64,000 nucleotides of DNA from Lacticaseibacillus baoqingensis (lineage in GTDB: Bacteria > Bacillota > Bacilli > Lactobacillales > Lactobacillaceae). A program made the translations under genes and the position numbers. Where the stretch lies: NCBI RefSeq assembly GCF_003946165.1, contig NZ_RHOI01000001.1, forward strand, positions 1 through 64,000, read 5' to 3'. Within the stretch, counting starts at the first letter, position 1. Each line of letters begins with the position of its first letter. Of this stretch, positions 7,327 to 16,510 are shown piece after piece. The notes below the pieces were generated by a model. The model had not been told where the DNA came from. It worked only from the letters and a program-made list of their open reading frames with translations, and did no database searches.

Positions 7327-8202
7327 ATGGAGCTCCGAGTTTTGCGGTATTTTCTGATGGTAGTGGCAGAACGCAATATTTCACGGGCAGCGGACAAGCT
7401 GCATGTGTCGCAGCCGACCATCTCGCGGCAGCTCAGCGATTTGGAAGATGAACTTGGTGTGACTTTGTTTGAGCGCGGCCAGCGCCGCATCGCCTTAACG
7501 AAGGCAGGCGAATACTTTGCCAATCAAGCCAGCCAGATCATCGGCTTGGCGGATAAGACTGTGGCAAACGTCCAGCGCACACATGACGTCAGTGGCAGCA
7601 TCATGATCGGCAGTGCAGAGCTGCCGATGATGGCAGGGGTGGTGGCGGCGATCAGGCATATGCGCGAGACAGCGCCCAAAGTCGTTGCAAATATTTACAG
7701 TACCGACGCTGAGGACGTGTACGCACGCATGGCGGCTGGCTTCTTCGATTTTGGGGTAGTGCTGGAGCCAACAGACAAGTCCGATTATAATTTCATTAAT
7801 TTGGCGGGAGCCACTCGCTGGGGGATTTTGGTCAGAGATGACTCACCTTTAGCTAACCAAGAGACAGTTGCCGTCAGTGACTTGCAGGATCAATCAGTAA
7901 TCATGACTAGACAGCGCGGCAGTGTTGACAGGCTGCGCGATTGGCTTGGGTCTAGTGAGCCCCAGCTAAATGTGGTCGCGACGTATAATTTGCTCTACAA
8001 CGCATCGATCATGGTCAGTGAAGGTGTCGGGATCGCGATTTGCCTGGATGGGATCATCAACACTGCAGAGACTAACTTGCGCTTTGTGCCGCTTTCACCG
8101 AGTCTAAAAGGACGTGCCAGTTTGATTTGGCCAAAGGCCGCGCAACTTTCGCCTCCTGCGCATGTATTTATAGACGCGATGATGGCAAGCCTGCAGCGCT
8201 AA
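7327..8202 (+). CDS. LysR-family transcriptional regulator
   Basis: The 291-residue protein has the LysR N-terminal winged HTH: MELRVLRYFLMVV, then SRAADKLHVSQPTISRQLSD, then LGVTLFERGQR. A substrate-binding domain follows from about residue 90. TATGGAGGGTTGAATA precedes the ATG. It is divergent from the acetyltransferase-SDR unit, which it probably controls in response to an unidentified small molecule. Its end lies 300 bp from the rpsD terminator. Confidence 0.9.
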   Translation: MELRVLRYFLMVVAERNISRAADKLHVSQPTISRQLSDLEDELGVTLFERGQRRIALTKAGEYFANQASQIIGLADKTVANVQRTHDVSGSIMIGSAELPMMAGVVAAIRHMRETAPKVVANIYSTDAEDVYARMAAGFFDFGVVLEPTDKSDYNFINLAGATRWGILVRDDSPLANQETVAVSDLQDQSVIMTRQRGSVDRLRDWLGSSEPQLNVVATYNLLYNASIMVSEGVGIAICLDGIINTAETNLRFVPLSPSLKGRASLIWPKAAQLSPPAHVFIDAMMASLQR

Positions 8203-8500
8203 AGGTAACGATTATTGTTGGCTGTCGGTTTTGTTGCCTTATCGAGACAGAACTGTCCAGTTTTGACGTGAACTAGTACTTTGTGCTCAATATAGACTGA
8301 GTGGGGTGCTTTGACACAGACAATTGGCAATTATTTCTTGCAGATGCTCGCTCAGGTGGTCGATTGGTCGCGGCGAGAAATCATCCATCCGATGTCCTAA
8401 TTTATCAGTTGTTGTATTTTGGGATGATACTCGTCGAAGCGATCAAGAAACGCTGTTGTGCTGTGAATTTCTTGTATCTCAGGAAAACGATGAACAAAAC
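8203..8500. other. Gene-free stretch between the LysR gene and the rpsD terminator
   Basis: No intact gene is supported. A minus-strand frame gives protein-like sequence (HRFPEIQEIHSTTAFLDRF, then EYHPKIQQL), a stop, then GWMISRRDQSTT. This could be the eroded end of a gene, but no family was recognised. A short inverted repeat GACAGAACTGTC (8249-8260) is also present. Confidence 0.35.
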
Positions 8501-8537
8501 AAAAAAAGCATTTGGCCAAAAGGCCAAATGCTTTTTC
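8501..8537. terminator. Bidirectional terminator of rpsD
   Basis: GCATTTGGCC (8508-8517) pairs perfectly with GGCCAAATGC (8522-8531) around a 4-base loop. A-rich on the left and T-rich on the right, it can stop transcripts from both sides. The left copy of the 50-bp repeat starts inside its second arm. Confidence 0.9.
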
Positions 8538-8574
8538 GATATTGCATTGAAGATTTTGTAATCGAGTATTACAG
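8525..8574. repeat. 50-bp direct repeat, right copy (native rpsD end)
   Basis: This copy is identical to 177-226. It includes the rpsD stop codon and final codon, the 3' spacer, and the right arm of the terminator hairpin, so it is the native copy. The two copies are 8348 bp apart and in direct orientation. Confidence 0.9.
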
Positions 8575-9180
8575 CACTTGGTTGTAGTATTCAACGACAA
8601 GGGCTTCGTCGATTTCTGGTTCGAGTTCGTCACGTTGAGGCAAACGAACATAAGAACCTTCCTTCTTGTTATCGTCGAAGGTGACGTAAGCAGGGCGAGA
8701 AACCGTGCTTTCGATCGCTTCGTTGACGATCGCAAGGTTCTGGGAGCGTTCACGCAAGGAGATCACTTGCCCAGGAGTAACTTCGTAAGAAGGAATATCA
8801 ACGCGCTTGCCGTCGACCATGATATGACCATGGTTAACTAATTGGCGTGCTTGAGGACGGGTCGTTGCCAATCCTAAGCGGAAAACCAAGTTGTCTAAGC
8901 GGCTTTCAAGCAGGATCATGAAGTTTTCACCATGGGTGCCTTCAGTGATCTTGCCGGCGCGGACGAAGAGGTTACGGAATTGGCGTTCGTTCAAGCCGTA
9001 CATCCAACGAAGCTTCTGCTTTTCGCGAAGTTGTTGGCCGTATTCGGAAACCTTACGACGATTGTTGGCGCCGTGGTCACCAGGGGCGTAAGGGCGACGA
9101 GCTAATTCTTTACCAGTGCCAGAAAGGCTCAAGCCAAGACGGCGAGATTGCTTCCAGCGAGGTCCAGTATATCGAGACAT
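8569..9180 (-). CDS. rpsD: 30S ribosomal protein S4
   Basis: The 203-residue protein starts [20 protein letters not shown], the non-zinc form of S4 found in many Firmicutes. It has the S4 RNA-binding domain ([20 protein letters not shown] and the [17 protein letters not shown] block) and the usual C-terminus VEYYNQVL. It is a 16S rRNA primary binding protein that also acts as a translational repressor of its own mRNA. TTTGGAGGAATTTCAAT precedes the ATG. It stands alone between its leader and the bidirectional terminator. Confidence 0.97.
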   Translation of the reverse strand: MSRYTGPRWKQSRRLGLSLSGTGKELARRPYAPGDHGANNRRKVSEYGQQLREKQKLRWMYGLNERQFRNLFVRAGKITEGTHGENFMILLESRLDNLVFRLGLATTRPQARQLVNHGHIMVDGKRVDIPSYEVTPGQVISLRERSQNLAIVNEAIESTVSRPAYVTFDDNKKEGSYVRLPQRDELEPEIDEALVVEYYNQVL

Positions 9181-9184
9181 ATTG

Positions 9185-9345
9185 AAATTCCTCCAAAAAT
9201 TTTATTTGGAGTAAGTTAATGAATGTGAATTCAGCACACGGACAGGGGCGCTAAGCCGTTCGCCTTAGCAGCCGCGGTTACTGGGCATCTGTGAAAACAG
9301 TGCGCTACTGGAGCCGACCATGCCATTCACTGCTGCATTAAATTA
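9185..9345 (-). promoter_or_regulatory. Probable structured S4 autoregulatory leader
   Basis: The 170 bp before rpsD are rich in complementary segments, for example GCTAAG/CTTAGC (9250-9269) and CACAGATGCC/GGCGCT-type pairings. In Firmicutes the rpsD leader binds S4. Position and structure fit, but I could not match a consensus fold by eye. Confidence 0.45.
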
Positions 9346-9353
9346 CTCGCAGG

Positions 9354-9836
9354 CTAGTATACCGTAGCTAACGCCTGCACGTCAAGGTGTTTTGCGATCA
9401 CTGCCGCGGCTTCGATCAAGATCGCTTGGTCGGCTTCACTGAAGCGATCCAAGCTGGGCGAATCGATGTCTAACACGCCCACGACTTGGTCGGCGACTTG
9501 CAAAGGCACGACCACTTCGGAGTTGCTGGCGGCATCACACGCAATATGACCAGCGAATTCATGGACGTTAGGGACGATCAAGCTGCGGTTTTGCGCATAG
9601 CTGGTGCCAACGACGCCTGAACCGGGTTGAATGTGGGTACAAGCGATCTGACCTTGAAAAGGCCCGAGGTCTAGCGTTTTGGTGGCATCAGAATACAAAT
9701 AAAAGCCGCACCAATTCAAGTCAGACATCGCGGCATTCAGCGCTGCTGAGGCATTGCTCATGATCGTGACCGGATTGTGTTCATCCGTCAATAAAGCATC
9801 AAGTTGGGCGACGATCAAGGGGTCAAGTTTGGACAT
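9354..9836 (-). CDS. GAF-domain protein, free methionine-R-sulfoxide reductase (fRMsr)-like
   Basis: The 160-residue single GAF domain has the fRMsr signature: NWCGFYL, LGPFQGQIACTHI, and the block GHIACDAASNSEVVVPL. fRMsr reduces free Met-R-sulfoxide with thioredoxin. The family normally has three active-site cysteines with spacings of 10 and 24 residues. Here C66 and C100 are present but the middle one (position 76, GVCG in the family) is valine (GVVG). That residue corresponds to E. coli Cys94 and to the Cys reported as catalytic in the yeast enzyme, so activity is in doubt. AAGGTGCTAATATG provides the ribosome site. It lies between rpsD and ezrA. Confidence 0.8.
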   Translation of the reverse strand: MSKLDPLIVAQLDALLTDEHNPVTIMSNASAALNAAMSDLNWCGFYLYSDATKTLDLGPFQGQIACTHIQPGSGVVGTSYAQNRSLIVPNVHEFAGHIACDAASNSEVVVPLQVADQVVGVLDIDSPSLDRFSEADQAILIEAAAVIAKHLDVQALATVY

Positions 9837-10020
9837 ATTAGCACCTTCAGATAAATTTTTTTCATAGTCAACGTGGTTTTTCCTTATAATGGGTTCCCTG
9901 TTGGCGGGCTTTTTGAGATACTATGAGAGAAAGACATGGGCTCACGTGACTAGACTTACCAAAGTATAGTGGCGTCTGGGACAAAATGCAACGTGAACTC
10001 GAGTAGCGGAAGGTGTACTT

Positions 10021-11724
10021 ATGACTTGGATAATTGTTGGGATCGTGATCATCGTCGTGCTTGCTGGCGGCGTGTGGGGACTACAGCAGTATAATAACCG
10101 GCGCGTCAAGCAACTCGACGTCGAAGTCGAAAAACTCGACAACGGTGAGCTGGCGAGTTTGGTGCGCAGTATCGCCAACTTAGGTTTAGCTGGTGATTCA
10201 CTGAAACAATTCACCAAGTCGCAACGCGATTATCAGCGGGTCATCGAAACTGACTTGGCTGGTTTGCAGACCGCGTTGTTAGATGTGGAGTTGCAAAATA
10301 AGCAATTTCAATTCGTGAAGGTCCAAGAAACCATCACCGCGATCCAAGGCCACGTGGTGGAAACGGCGCAGAAGCTGACGAAGATCCGCAGTGCATTGGT
10401 CGCTTTGCGCGACAGCGAAGCGGATACGCGCTCGCAGCTGACGACGCTGCGCGGTGACTACCAAGCCGCCCGCAAGACGATCTTAGCCAAGAGTTATGCG
10501 TTTGATGCGGCGCTGCCAGGCTTGGAACAAAGCTTGCAAACTTTGGCTGAAGCCATGCATGACGCTGCGGTGACCAGCGAGTCTGGCGATCATGCGGCGG
10601 CCAGCGTGCAGCTGCAGCAATTGGCGATCGGTGTCGGGACGTTGCAAGATCAAGTCAAGCGCTTGCCAAGTTTAGTCAACACGGTGGTCAATGAATTCCC
10701 AGGGCAGCTGGAAGAATTGCAAACGGGTTATCATGAACTGGCGGCCCAACATTACCAATTCACCCAAGATGTCCCAGCCGGCATTGAAGCAGTTCAAGGC
10801 AACGTCAAACAAGCGCAAGTGCAGATCAAAGACCTAGCCGTCGATGACTTGGCCAGCAATGTCGCCGATACCGCCAGTGCCATCGATGAGTTGTACGCCA
10901 CCATGGAAAAAGAGCTCAAAGCCAAGCAAGCAGTCCTGCAGCAGCAAGGCGACTTGAAGCAATTTTTGGCCCATGCGCAAAAGCAAAATCATGCGTTACT
11001 GTTAGAACTTGACCATCTTGATCAAAGCTATACGCTGACGCATGGCGAACAAGCCACTGCAGCGTCTTTGAAGACGCAACTGGCAGGGATCGCCAAGGGC
11101 TTTAACGATACCCAACAAGCGATGCAAAATGAAACCGCCGTTTATTCGCAGATCTTAGCGCAGTATCAACAAGCCCGCCAAGATCTGCATGACATCGAAG
11201 TCCAGCACCAAAAGATCAATCATGATGTCTCCGGCTTGCAAGCGCGGGAGCAAAAAGCCGTGGCATCCGCGCAACAATTTGAAATGGCGCTGCGCGATAT
11301 CAAGTATGAAGTGTCCCGGCACAGCTTGCCTGGTTTGCCGCGGCCGTACCTGGACTTTTTCAATGTGGTGACCAAGGAATTGGCGCAACTCAATCATGAC
11401 TTGAATCAAGTGAAGATCGACTTGGACCAAATCGCCAAGCAATTGATCAAGCTGAGCGAAGACATTGATCAGCTCAAAGATCAAAGCCGGACCGTGGTGG
11501 ATGCTGCTGGGATGTGTGAGCAGCTGCTGCAATATGCCAACCGCTATAAGACCTCGCATCCAGAAGTCGATCAAGCGGTGGTGCAAGCCAAAGATCTGTA
11601 TCAGCATTACAACTATGCCCAAGCGGCCGACTTGATCGCCGCGGCTTTAGAAAAAGTGGAACCTGGCGCTTACCAAAAAGTCGAAGACGACTATCTGGCA
11701 TCAAAATCGGCATCACTATTTTAA
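10021..11724 (+). CDS. ezrA: Septation ring formation regulator EzrA
   Basis: The 567-residue protein has one N-terminal membrane segment (IIVGIVIIVVLAGGVWGL) with the rest cytoplasmic and almost entirely heptad-rich coiled coil (spectrin-like repeats), the EzrA architecture and normal length. EzrA binds FtsZ and controls Z-ring placement at the membrane. GGAAGGTG lies 6 bp before the ATG. Position upstream of nifZ-thiI matches other lactobacilli and bacilli. It ends at a long hairpin (11752-11805). Confidence 0.93.
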   Translation: MTWIIVGIVIIVVLAGGVWGLQQYNNRRVKQLDVEVEKLDNGELASLVRSIANLGLAGDSLKQFTKSQRDYQRVIETDLAGLQTALLDVELQNKQFQFVKVQETITAIQGHVVETAQKLTKIRSALVALRDSEADTRSQLTTLRGDYQAARKTILAKSYAFDAALPGLEQSLQTLAEAMHDAAVTSESGDHAAASVQLQQLAIGVGTLQDQVKRLPSLVNTVVNEFPGQLEELQTGYHELAAQHYQFTQDVPAGIEAVQGNVKQAQVQIKDLAVDDLASNVADTASAIDELYATMEKELKAKQAVLQQQGDLKQFLAHAQKQNHALLLELDHLDQSYTLTHGEQATAASLKTQLAGIAKGFNDTQQAMQNETAVYSQILAQYQQARQDLHDIEVQHQKINHDVSGLQAREQKAVASAQQFEMALRDIKYEVSRHSLPGLPRPYLDFFNVVTKELAQLNHDLNQVKIDLDQIAKQLIKLSEDIDQLKDQSRTVVDAAGMCEQLLQYANRYKTSHPEVDQAVVQAKDLYQHYNYAQAADLIAAALEKVEPGAYQKVEDDYLASKSASLF

Positions 11725-11751
11725 AGTGCAGCAGGCTCAGCTGAACCTATG

Positions 11752-11805
11752 ACAAACGCCTTGGGACCGTGATTCGTGATTGGATCGCGGTTCCAAGGCG
11801 TTTGT
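11752..11805. repeat. Long intergenic hairpin (dispersed family member 1)
   Basis: ACAAACGCCTTGG (11752-11764) pairs perfectly with CCAAGGCGTTTGT (11793-11805). Inside is a second pair built from CCGTGATTC and GATCGCGG. The same inner core (CGATTC / GAATCGCGG) occurs in hairpins at 26413, 45875 and 57250. It has no strong T tract but probably ends ezrA transcription. Confidence 0.7.
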
Positions 11806-11950
11806 GTCGCCTGGCACAGCGTGGCAGTCGTGCATCGGCGCAAAAAGCTGTACAATGGAGCGTGACGTTGCGGAATTTTACTGCAATTATGATGTGGGTT
11901 TGATATAATTACCGTCAGCAACTTACTAATTGGAAGGAAATGGAACGGTC

Positions 11951-13108
11951 ATGATATATTTTGACAATAGCGCCACCACCAAGGCGCTGCCGGCTGTGCT
12001 GGACACGTATCGCAAGGTGTCTGAAGAATTTGCCGGCAATCCCAGTTCACTGCATGCCTTAGGGGATCATGCCTACCAAATGCTGGAAGGGGCGCGCAAA
12101 CAGATCGCCGACTTGATCCAAGCGCAGCCAGATGAGATCTTATTCACTTCTGGCGGCACGGAAGGGGACAATTGGGTGATCAAAGGCACCGCGATCGAAA
12201 AGCGGCCTTTTGGCAAACATTTGATCACTACGCAAGTTGAACACCCGGCGGTCATCAACTCGATGAAGCAGCTGGAAAGCTTGGGCTTTGAGGTGACGTA
12301 TCTGCCAGTGGATCACCGCGGCTTCATCGATCCGGCAGACTTGAAACAAGCGCTGCGCCAAGACACGATCTTAGTTTCGGTGATGGCTGTCAACAATGAA
12401 GTCGGCTGCCAACAGCCTATCGATGCCGTGGCGGCCATCTTGGAAGATTATCCGAATGTGCATTTTCACGTCGATGCGGTGCAAGCCATTGGCAAAGGCT
12501 TAATGGCCAGCTTGCGCAATCCGCGCGTGGATTTCATCACATTTTCCGGCCATAAGTTCCATGCCCCGCGCGGCACCGGCTTCATCTATGCCAAGTCAGG
12601 CAAGCATATCGCGCCGTTATTGACCGGCGGCGGCCAGGAGCACAACTTGCGCTCTGGCACTGAAAACACCCCGGCGATCGCCGCGATGGCCAAGGCCTTG
12701 CGGATCTTGTTGACCGATGAGCCGCAAAAAGTCGCCCGGCAAGCCGCGATCCGTGAGCGCATTGCTACACATGTGCAGCAAAAAGCCAATGTCCACTTGT
12801 TTTCGGAGTTGGCGCCAGATTTTGCGCCGCATATCTTGTGCTTTGCGATCCGCGGTGTCCGAGGCGAAACGATCGTGCATGCATTCGAACAACACGAGAT
12901 CTATATTTCGACCACCAGTGCCTGCTCCAGCAAAAAAGGCACCGAATCCAGCACCTTAGCCGCGATGCACGCCGATCCCAAGCTCGCTACCAGTGCGATC
13001 CGGGTCAGCTTAGATGAATATAATACGTTAGCCGAAGCGGATGCGTTCAATGCCGCTTTTGACCAGATCTACGCCAAATTCGGCAAGTTGATGCCGAATG
13101 AAGATTAG
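11951..13108 (+). CDS. nifZ: Cysteine desulfurase dedicated to ThiI (NifZ-type)
   Basis: This PLP enzyme takes sulfur from L-cysteine as an active-site persulfide. From the ATG at 11951 it is 385 residues, beginning MIYFDNSATTKALP as the NifS/IscS family does. A TTG seven codons earlier is less likely because it overlaps the Shine-Dalgarno GGAAGG. The PLP lysine is K202 in FSGHKFHAPRG, and C325 lies in the loop SACSSKKGT. The gene sits 27 bp before thiI, as in Bacillus, where the partner supplies sulfur for 4-thiouridine in tRNA. It is therefore probably not a general Fe-S cluster desulfurase. Confidence 0.9.
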   Translation: MIYFDNSATTKALPAVLDTYRKVSEEFAGNPSSLHALGDHAYQMLEGARKQIADLIQAQPDEILFTSGGTEGDNWVIKGTAIEKRPFGKHLITTQVEHPAVINSMKQLESLGFEVTYLPVDHRGFIDPADLKQALRQDTILVSVMAVNNEVGCQQPIDAVAAILEDYPNVHFHVDAVQAIGKGLMASLRNPRVDFITFSGHKFHAPRGTGFIYAKSGKHIAPLLTGGGQEHNLRSGTENTPAIAAMAKALRILLTDEPQKVARQAAIRERIATHVQQKANVHLFSELAPDFAPHILCFAIRGVRGETIVHAFEQHEIYISTTSACSSKKGTESSTLAAMHADPKLATSAIRVSLDEYNTLAEADAFNAAFDQIYAKFGKLMPNED

Positions 13109-13135
13109 TCAGTTTTTGAAATAGAAAGGACACTT

Positions 13136-14353
13136 ATGCAATACGACATGATCATGGTGCGCTACGGGGAATTGTCCACCAAAGGCAAAAACCGCAGTGC
13201 CTTCATCGGCCGTTTGAACGGCAACATTACCAAGGCGCTGCACGAATATCCAGGCTTGACCATTCGGCCCAAGCGCGACCGCTTGCACATTGAGCTCAAT
13301 GGCGAAGATTCTGCCGGCGTCATGGCGCGCTTAGGGCAAGTCTTTGGGATTCAAAGCTTCTCGCCTTCAGTCAAGGTGGCCAAAGACATGGATGCCGTCC
13401 ATGCCCAAGTCTTGGCATTGATGGCAGAAACGGCGCCTCAAGGGGCGACGTATAAAGTCGCCACCAAGCGCAGCGACCATAGTTTCGCCTTGGATACCAA
13501 TGGCATGAACTTGGATCTAGGCGACTTGTTGACCGACGCGCGGCCGGATCTGCAAGTTAAGATGAAACACCCGGACATTACCTTGCGGGTAGAAGTGCGG
13601 CGCGAAGCGATCTATTTAAGTACTACTACGATCCAAGGTGCCGGCGGTTTGCCAGTCGGGACTGCAGGCAAAGCGGTGTTGATGCTCAGTGGCGGGATCG
13701 ATTCGCCAGTCGCCGGGTATTTGGCCTTAAAGCGCGGCGTGGACATCGAAATGGTCCATTTCTTCAGCCCGCCTTATACCTCTGATAATGCCTTAGCCAA
13801 AGCCAAGCAGCTCACCGCCAAGCTGACCCCTTATGTCGGCAGCATCAAGTTCATTCAGGTGCCTTTCACCGAGATCCAAGAAACCGTCAAAGCCGGTGTG
13901 CCGGAAGGGTATTTGATGACCATCCAGCGCCGCTTCATGTTGCGCTTAGCCGATTTGATCGCCCATAAACGCAATGCCTTGGCGATCTTCAACGGCGAAT
14001 CGGTAGGGCAAGTGGCCAGCCAAACCTTGGAGTCGATGGTGGCGATCAATGACGTCACGACGATGCCGATCATCCGCCCAGTGGCGACCATGGATAAAAA
14101 TGAGATCATCAAAGTCGCCGAAGACATCGATACCTATGACTTATCGATCATGCCTTTTGAAGACTGCTGTACGATCTTTGCGCCGCCGCGGCCAAAAACC
14201 AAGCCAAACTTGGAAAAAGCGCGCTATTATGAACAAAAGTTGGATATTGACGGCTTGATCCAGCGCGCTTTAGACGGCATCAAGATCACCGACATCCGCA
14301 GTTCGGATGAATTCATGAATCAAGAACAAGATGTCATTGCTGAATTGCTATAA
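13136..14353 (+). CDS. thiI: tRNA 4-thiouridine synthetase ThiI
   Basis: The 405-residue protein has an N-terminal ferredoxin-like region and THUMP domain (to about residue 165). The AANH/PP-loop ATPase begins with [13 protein letters not shown] (about 184-196). It lacks the C-terminal rhodanese domain of enteric ThiI, as is normal in Firmicutes, which instead use a dedicated desulfurase. It adenylates U8 of tRNA and exchanges it for sulfur. GAAAGGACACTT precedes the ATG. It forms an operon with the upstream cysteine desulfurase. Confidence 0.95.
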   Translation: MQYDMIMVRYGELSTKGKNRSAFIGRLNGNITKALHEYPGLTIRPKRDRLHIELNGEDSAGVMARLGQVFGIQSFSPSVKVAKDMDAVHAQVLALMAETAPQGATYKVATKRSDHSFALDTNGMNLDLGDLLTDARPDLQVKMKHPDITLRVEVRREAIYLSTTTIQGAGGLPVGTAGKAVLMLSGGIDSPVAGYLALKRGVDIEMVHFFSPPYTSDNALAKAKQLTAKLTPYVGSIKFIQVPFTEIQETVKAGVPEGYLMTIQRRFMLRLADLIAHKRNALAIFNGESVGQVASQTLESMVAINDVTTMPIIRPVATMDKNEIIKVAEDIDTYDLSIMPFEDCCTIFAPPRPKTKPNLEKARYYEQKLDIDGLIQRALDGIKITDIRSSDEFMNQEQDVIAELL

Positions 14354-14368
14354 GCCTCAGCAAGGTTG

Positions 14369-14414
14369 AGTGCCTCTGGTTGACGATCGACGAGATCGTG
14401 GACTAGAGGCACTT
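14369..14414. terminator. Long hairpin after thiI
   Basis: AGTGCCTCT pairs with AGAGGCACT, with an inner ACGATC/GATCGT stem. No uridine tract follows, so termination strength is uncertain. Downstream (14430-14474) a degenerate 13-bp word, CAATTGGSCTAGT, occurs twice 32 bp apart. Confidence 0.55.
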
Positions 14415-14562
14415 GTCTGTGTCTGGCGGCAATTGGCCTAGTGTGCCCAGCCAGCGCATCGCAATTGGGCTAGTACCACTTGACCCAGCGTATTGCGGGG
14501 GTGCACACTAAAGCTGCCAGGTTCGCTCAGCACTGGTACACATTGCATCATAGGAGGACGCC

Positions 14563-16269
14563 ATGAGCGCTTGGAAACGATATTCAAATATGGTGATCGT
14601 GTTCATCGCTTGCGTGGTGGGCCTGTTGGTCATGCCTACAGTTTCGGTCCATGCCGCGCCGGCTGATGCAGGCAAGACTTTGGTCGGCGACTTGCATCTG
14701 CCGGCAGCGGTGGTGCAAGTGCTGGTGGCCAATTCAACTGCCAGCTCAGGAGCAGCGATCACCACGGCCCCTGACGCAGTGACAGTAGGCGACGTGGCAA
14801 CGTGGCAAACCGTCTCTTTGGCTCAGCGCACCGTGAATAATGACGGCTCGGTCACCAGCACCCCCAGTGCGGCAGTGGCGTCGTGGCTGGCGAGCTTGGC
14901 ACAAACGCCTAGTCCGCAGCATCCCGACGCAGTCGAAAGCGCCGATGTCTTGTTGTGGCAGGATATGGCAGAAAACGCGAATGGGACTTATTCACCAGCT
15001 GCGATCTTAGGCGGCAGCATCCCGACCGGCTACGGGCGCAGCCAAGTGTATACCAGCGCGAACATGCCGGTGTTCAACACCTTGATGGCGGTTTTGATGA
15101 GTGCGCAAAATGCGCAAGTGATCGATTTGACTGGGATCGTGGGGCAAGTGCAGCCAGCCGCCAACCGGGTGAAAATGTTGGCGATGCTGCAGACGCCGGA
15201 GCTGCCGAATTTGCAAGAGTTGGATCTGGGGCACAATATGCTAGGGGACCAAACTGACAGCAACTGGGGGTATTACCGTTTTCGCATGACGACTTTGCAC
15301 TCAGCTTCAGTACGCAGTTGGGATCTCAGTTATGAAGACTTCTCCTACTTGGATGCCAACATGTTGGCCAATTTAGGGGCGCAAACCCGCAATATCAATT
15401 TAGCGTCGAATGTGCTTAAGACCATCAACTATAACAACGGCGGTTATTTAGGCGTCACTGGCGCCGATGGCAGCGTGGATCTCAGCAACAATGATAATCT
15501 TTCTTCAGTGGACAGCGACACGTTTTACGTGCTGGCGCATGTGATCGGCATTGGCGGGGATACCATCTTGCCAGATGCCATTGCCAATGCCGTCATCACC
15601 AAGGCCCTCACCACCTGGCCCAACATCAACAACTTAGGGGTCAATGCGGTGGCCGATCAGCTGATGGCGGCGACTTTGGCAGAGTTGGCCAATACGCAAA
15701 ACGCCGCCACCTTGTTGGCGACGCTGCAAGTTGATCAATTGCAAGCCGCTGCTGTTCAAGGCTTAAGCGATGCCGATTTCGCCAAGCTTTGCCAGGTGGT
15801 GCCGGCGGATCAAGTCTCAAGATTACAAGCTAAGCGGCAAAAAACCACGCCTAATACCGCTAAGTTGTTAGCCAATGGCAATTGGCTGTTTGGGGCGTAT
15901 CATATCGGCGAAACCACGACGAGTATCAGCATTCCTCAACAAGTGGTGACCATCAGCGGGACCTTGCCGCCAGGCCAGCGCCTCAGTGTGACCATGTCGC
16001 CATGGACGGCAGCCGCGGCCCAATTGGCGCCGGTATTAGGCTTGCCAGCAGGGGCCAACGGCTGGCAAGAGACGAATCTGGAAGTCGATTCGGCAGCGGT
16101 AGTGTTGACTAATCCCAATCCCACCGCGATGGATTTTGACCAAACGCTTGCGGGAGTGACCTTAAAGATCCCTGACGCCCAACTGAGTCAGCTGCAGCCG
16201 GATACCACTTACACCGGGACATTTACTTGGACATTTGAAGATGTTCCGACCTCTGACACCGGGCATTGA
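14563..16269 (+). CDS. Secreted leucine-rich-repeat-like protein with WxL-like C-terminus
   Basis: The 568-residue protein has a signal peptide (MSAWKRYSNM, hydrophobic core to residue 26, probable cut after VSVHA at 31). A loose LRR region follows (LPNLQELDLGHNML near residue 220), then a helical stretch. The C-terminal domain ends YTGTFTWTFEDVP, like the distal motif of WxL domains that attach non-covalently to peptidoglycan. No LPxTG is present. TAGGAGGACGCC precedes the ATG. WxL genes usually work with a small WxL protein and a WxL-interacting protein; such a pair is at 26974-28686. A decayed copy of its last 290 bp lies at 17423-17695. Confidence 0.7.
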   Translation: MSAWKRYSNMVIVFIACVVGLLVMPTVSVHAAPADAGKTLVGDLHLPAAVVQVLVANSTASSGAAITTAPDAVTVGDVATWQTVSLAQRTVNNDGSVTSTPSAAVASWLASLAQTPSPQHPDAVESADVLLWQDMAENANGTYSPAAILGGSIPTGYGRSQVYTSANMPVFNTLMAVLMSAQNAQVIDLTGIVGQVQPAANRVKMLAMLQTPELPNLQELDLGHNMLGDQTDSNWGYYRFRMTTLHSASVRSWDLSYEDFSYLDANMLANLGAQTRNINLASNVLKTINYNNGGYLGVTGADGSVDLSNNDNLSSVDSDTFYVLAHVIGIGGDTILPDAIANAVITKALTTWPNINNLGVNAVADQLMAATLAELANTQNAATLLATLQVDQLQAAAVQGLSDADFAKLCQVVPADQVSRLQAKRQKTTPNTAKLLANGNWLFGAYHIGETTTSISIPQQVVTISGTLPPGQRLSVTMSPWTAAAAQLAPVLGLPAGANGWQETNLEVDSAAVVLTNPNPTAMDFDQTLAGVTLKIPDAQLSQLQPDTTYTGTFTWTFEDVPTSDTGH

Positions 16270-16345
16270 GGGGTGATTGGCGGCGGCTTGCAAGGCATCA
16301 AGTTGCTCACCATCACTGCCAACGCGCCGTCGATAACAGTTATCT

Positions 16346-16387
16346 AAATAAGCGTTGTCACTATTGTTGCAGTGACAACGCTTATTT
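16346..16387 (+). terminator. Strong terminator after the LRR/WxL-like gene
   Basis: AAATAAGCGTTGTCACT and its perfect 17-bp complement flank an 8-base loop. It is A/T-rich at both ends and so is probably bidirectional. Confidence 0.85.
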
Positions 16388-16510
16388 ATGTTTGTAAGGG
16401 CCCTCAGCTTGCAGAACTGCGACGAGCTGAATTGAGAAAATTCGCGGCCTGGATGTATGATAGTTGTCCTTAAATGTGTGTTGCATCGCCACGCACAAAA
16501 CCAGGGGATG

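Noticed and set aside
8301-8587. Two overlapping plus-strand frames of about 86 codons
   Set aside because: They run across the bidirectional terminator and into rpsD antisense, and have no ribosome sites.
11930-11950. Upstream TTG start for the cysteine desulfurase
   Set aside because: The added seven residues overlap the Shine-Dalgarno, and the family begins at the ATG at 11951.
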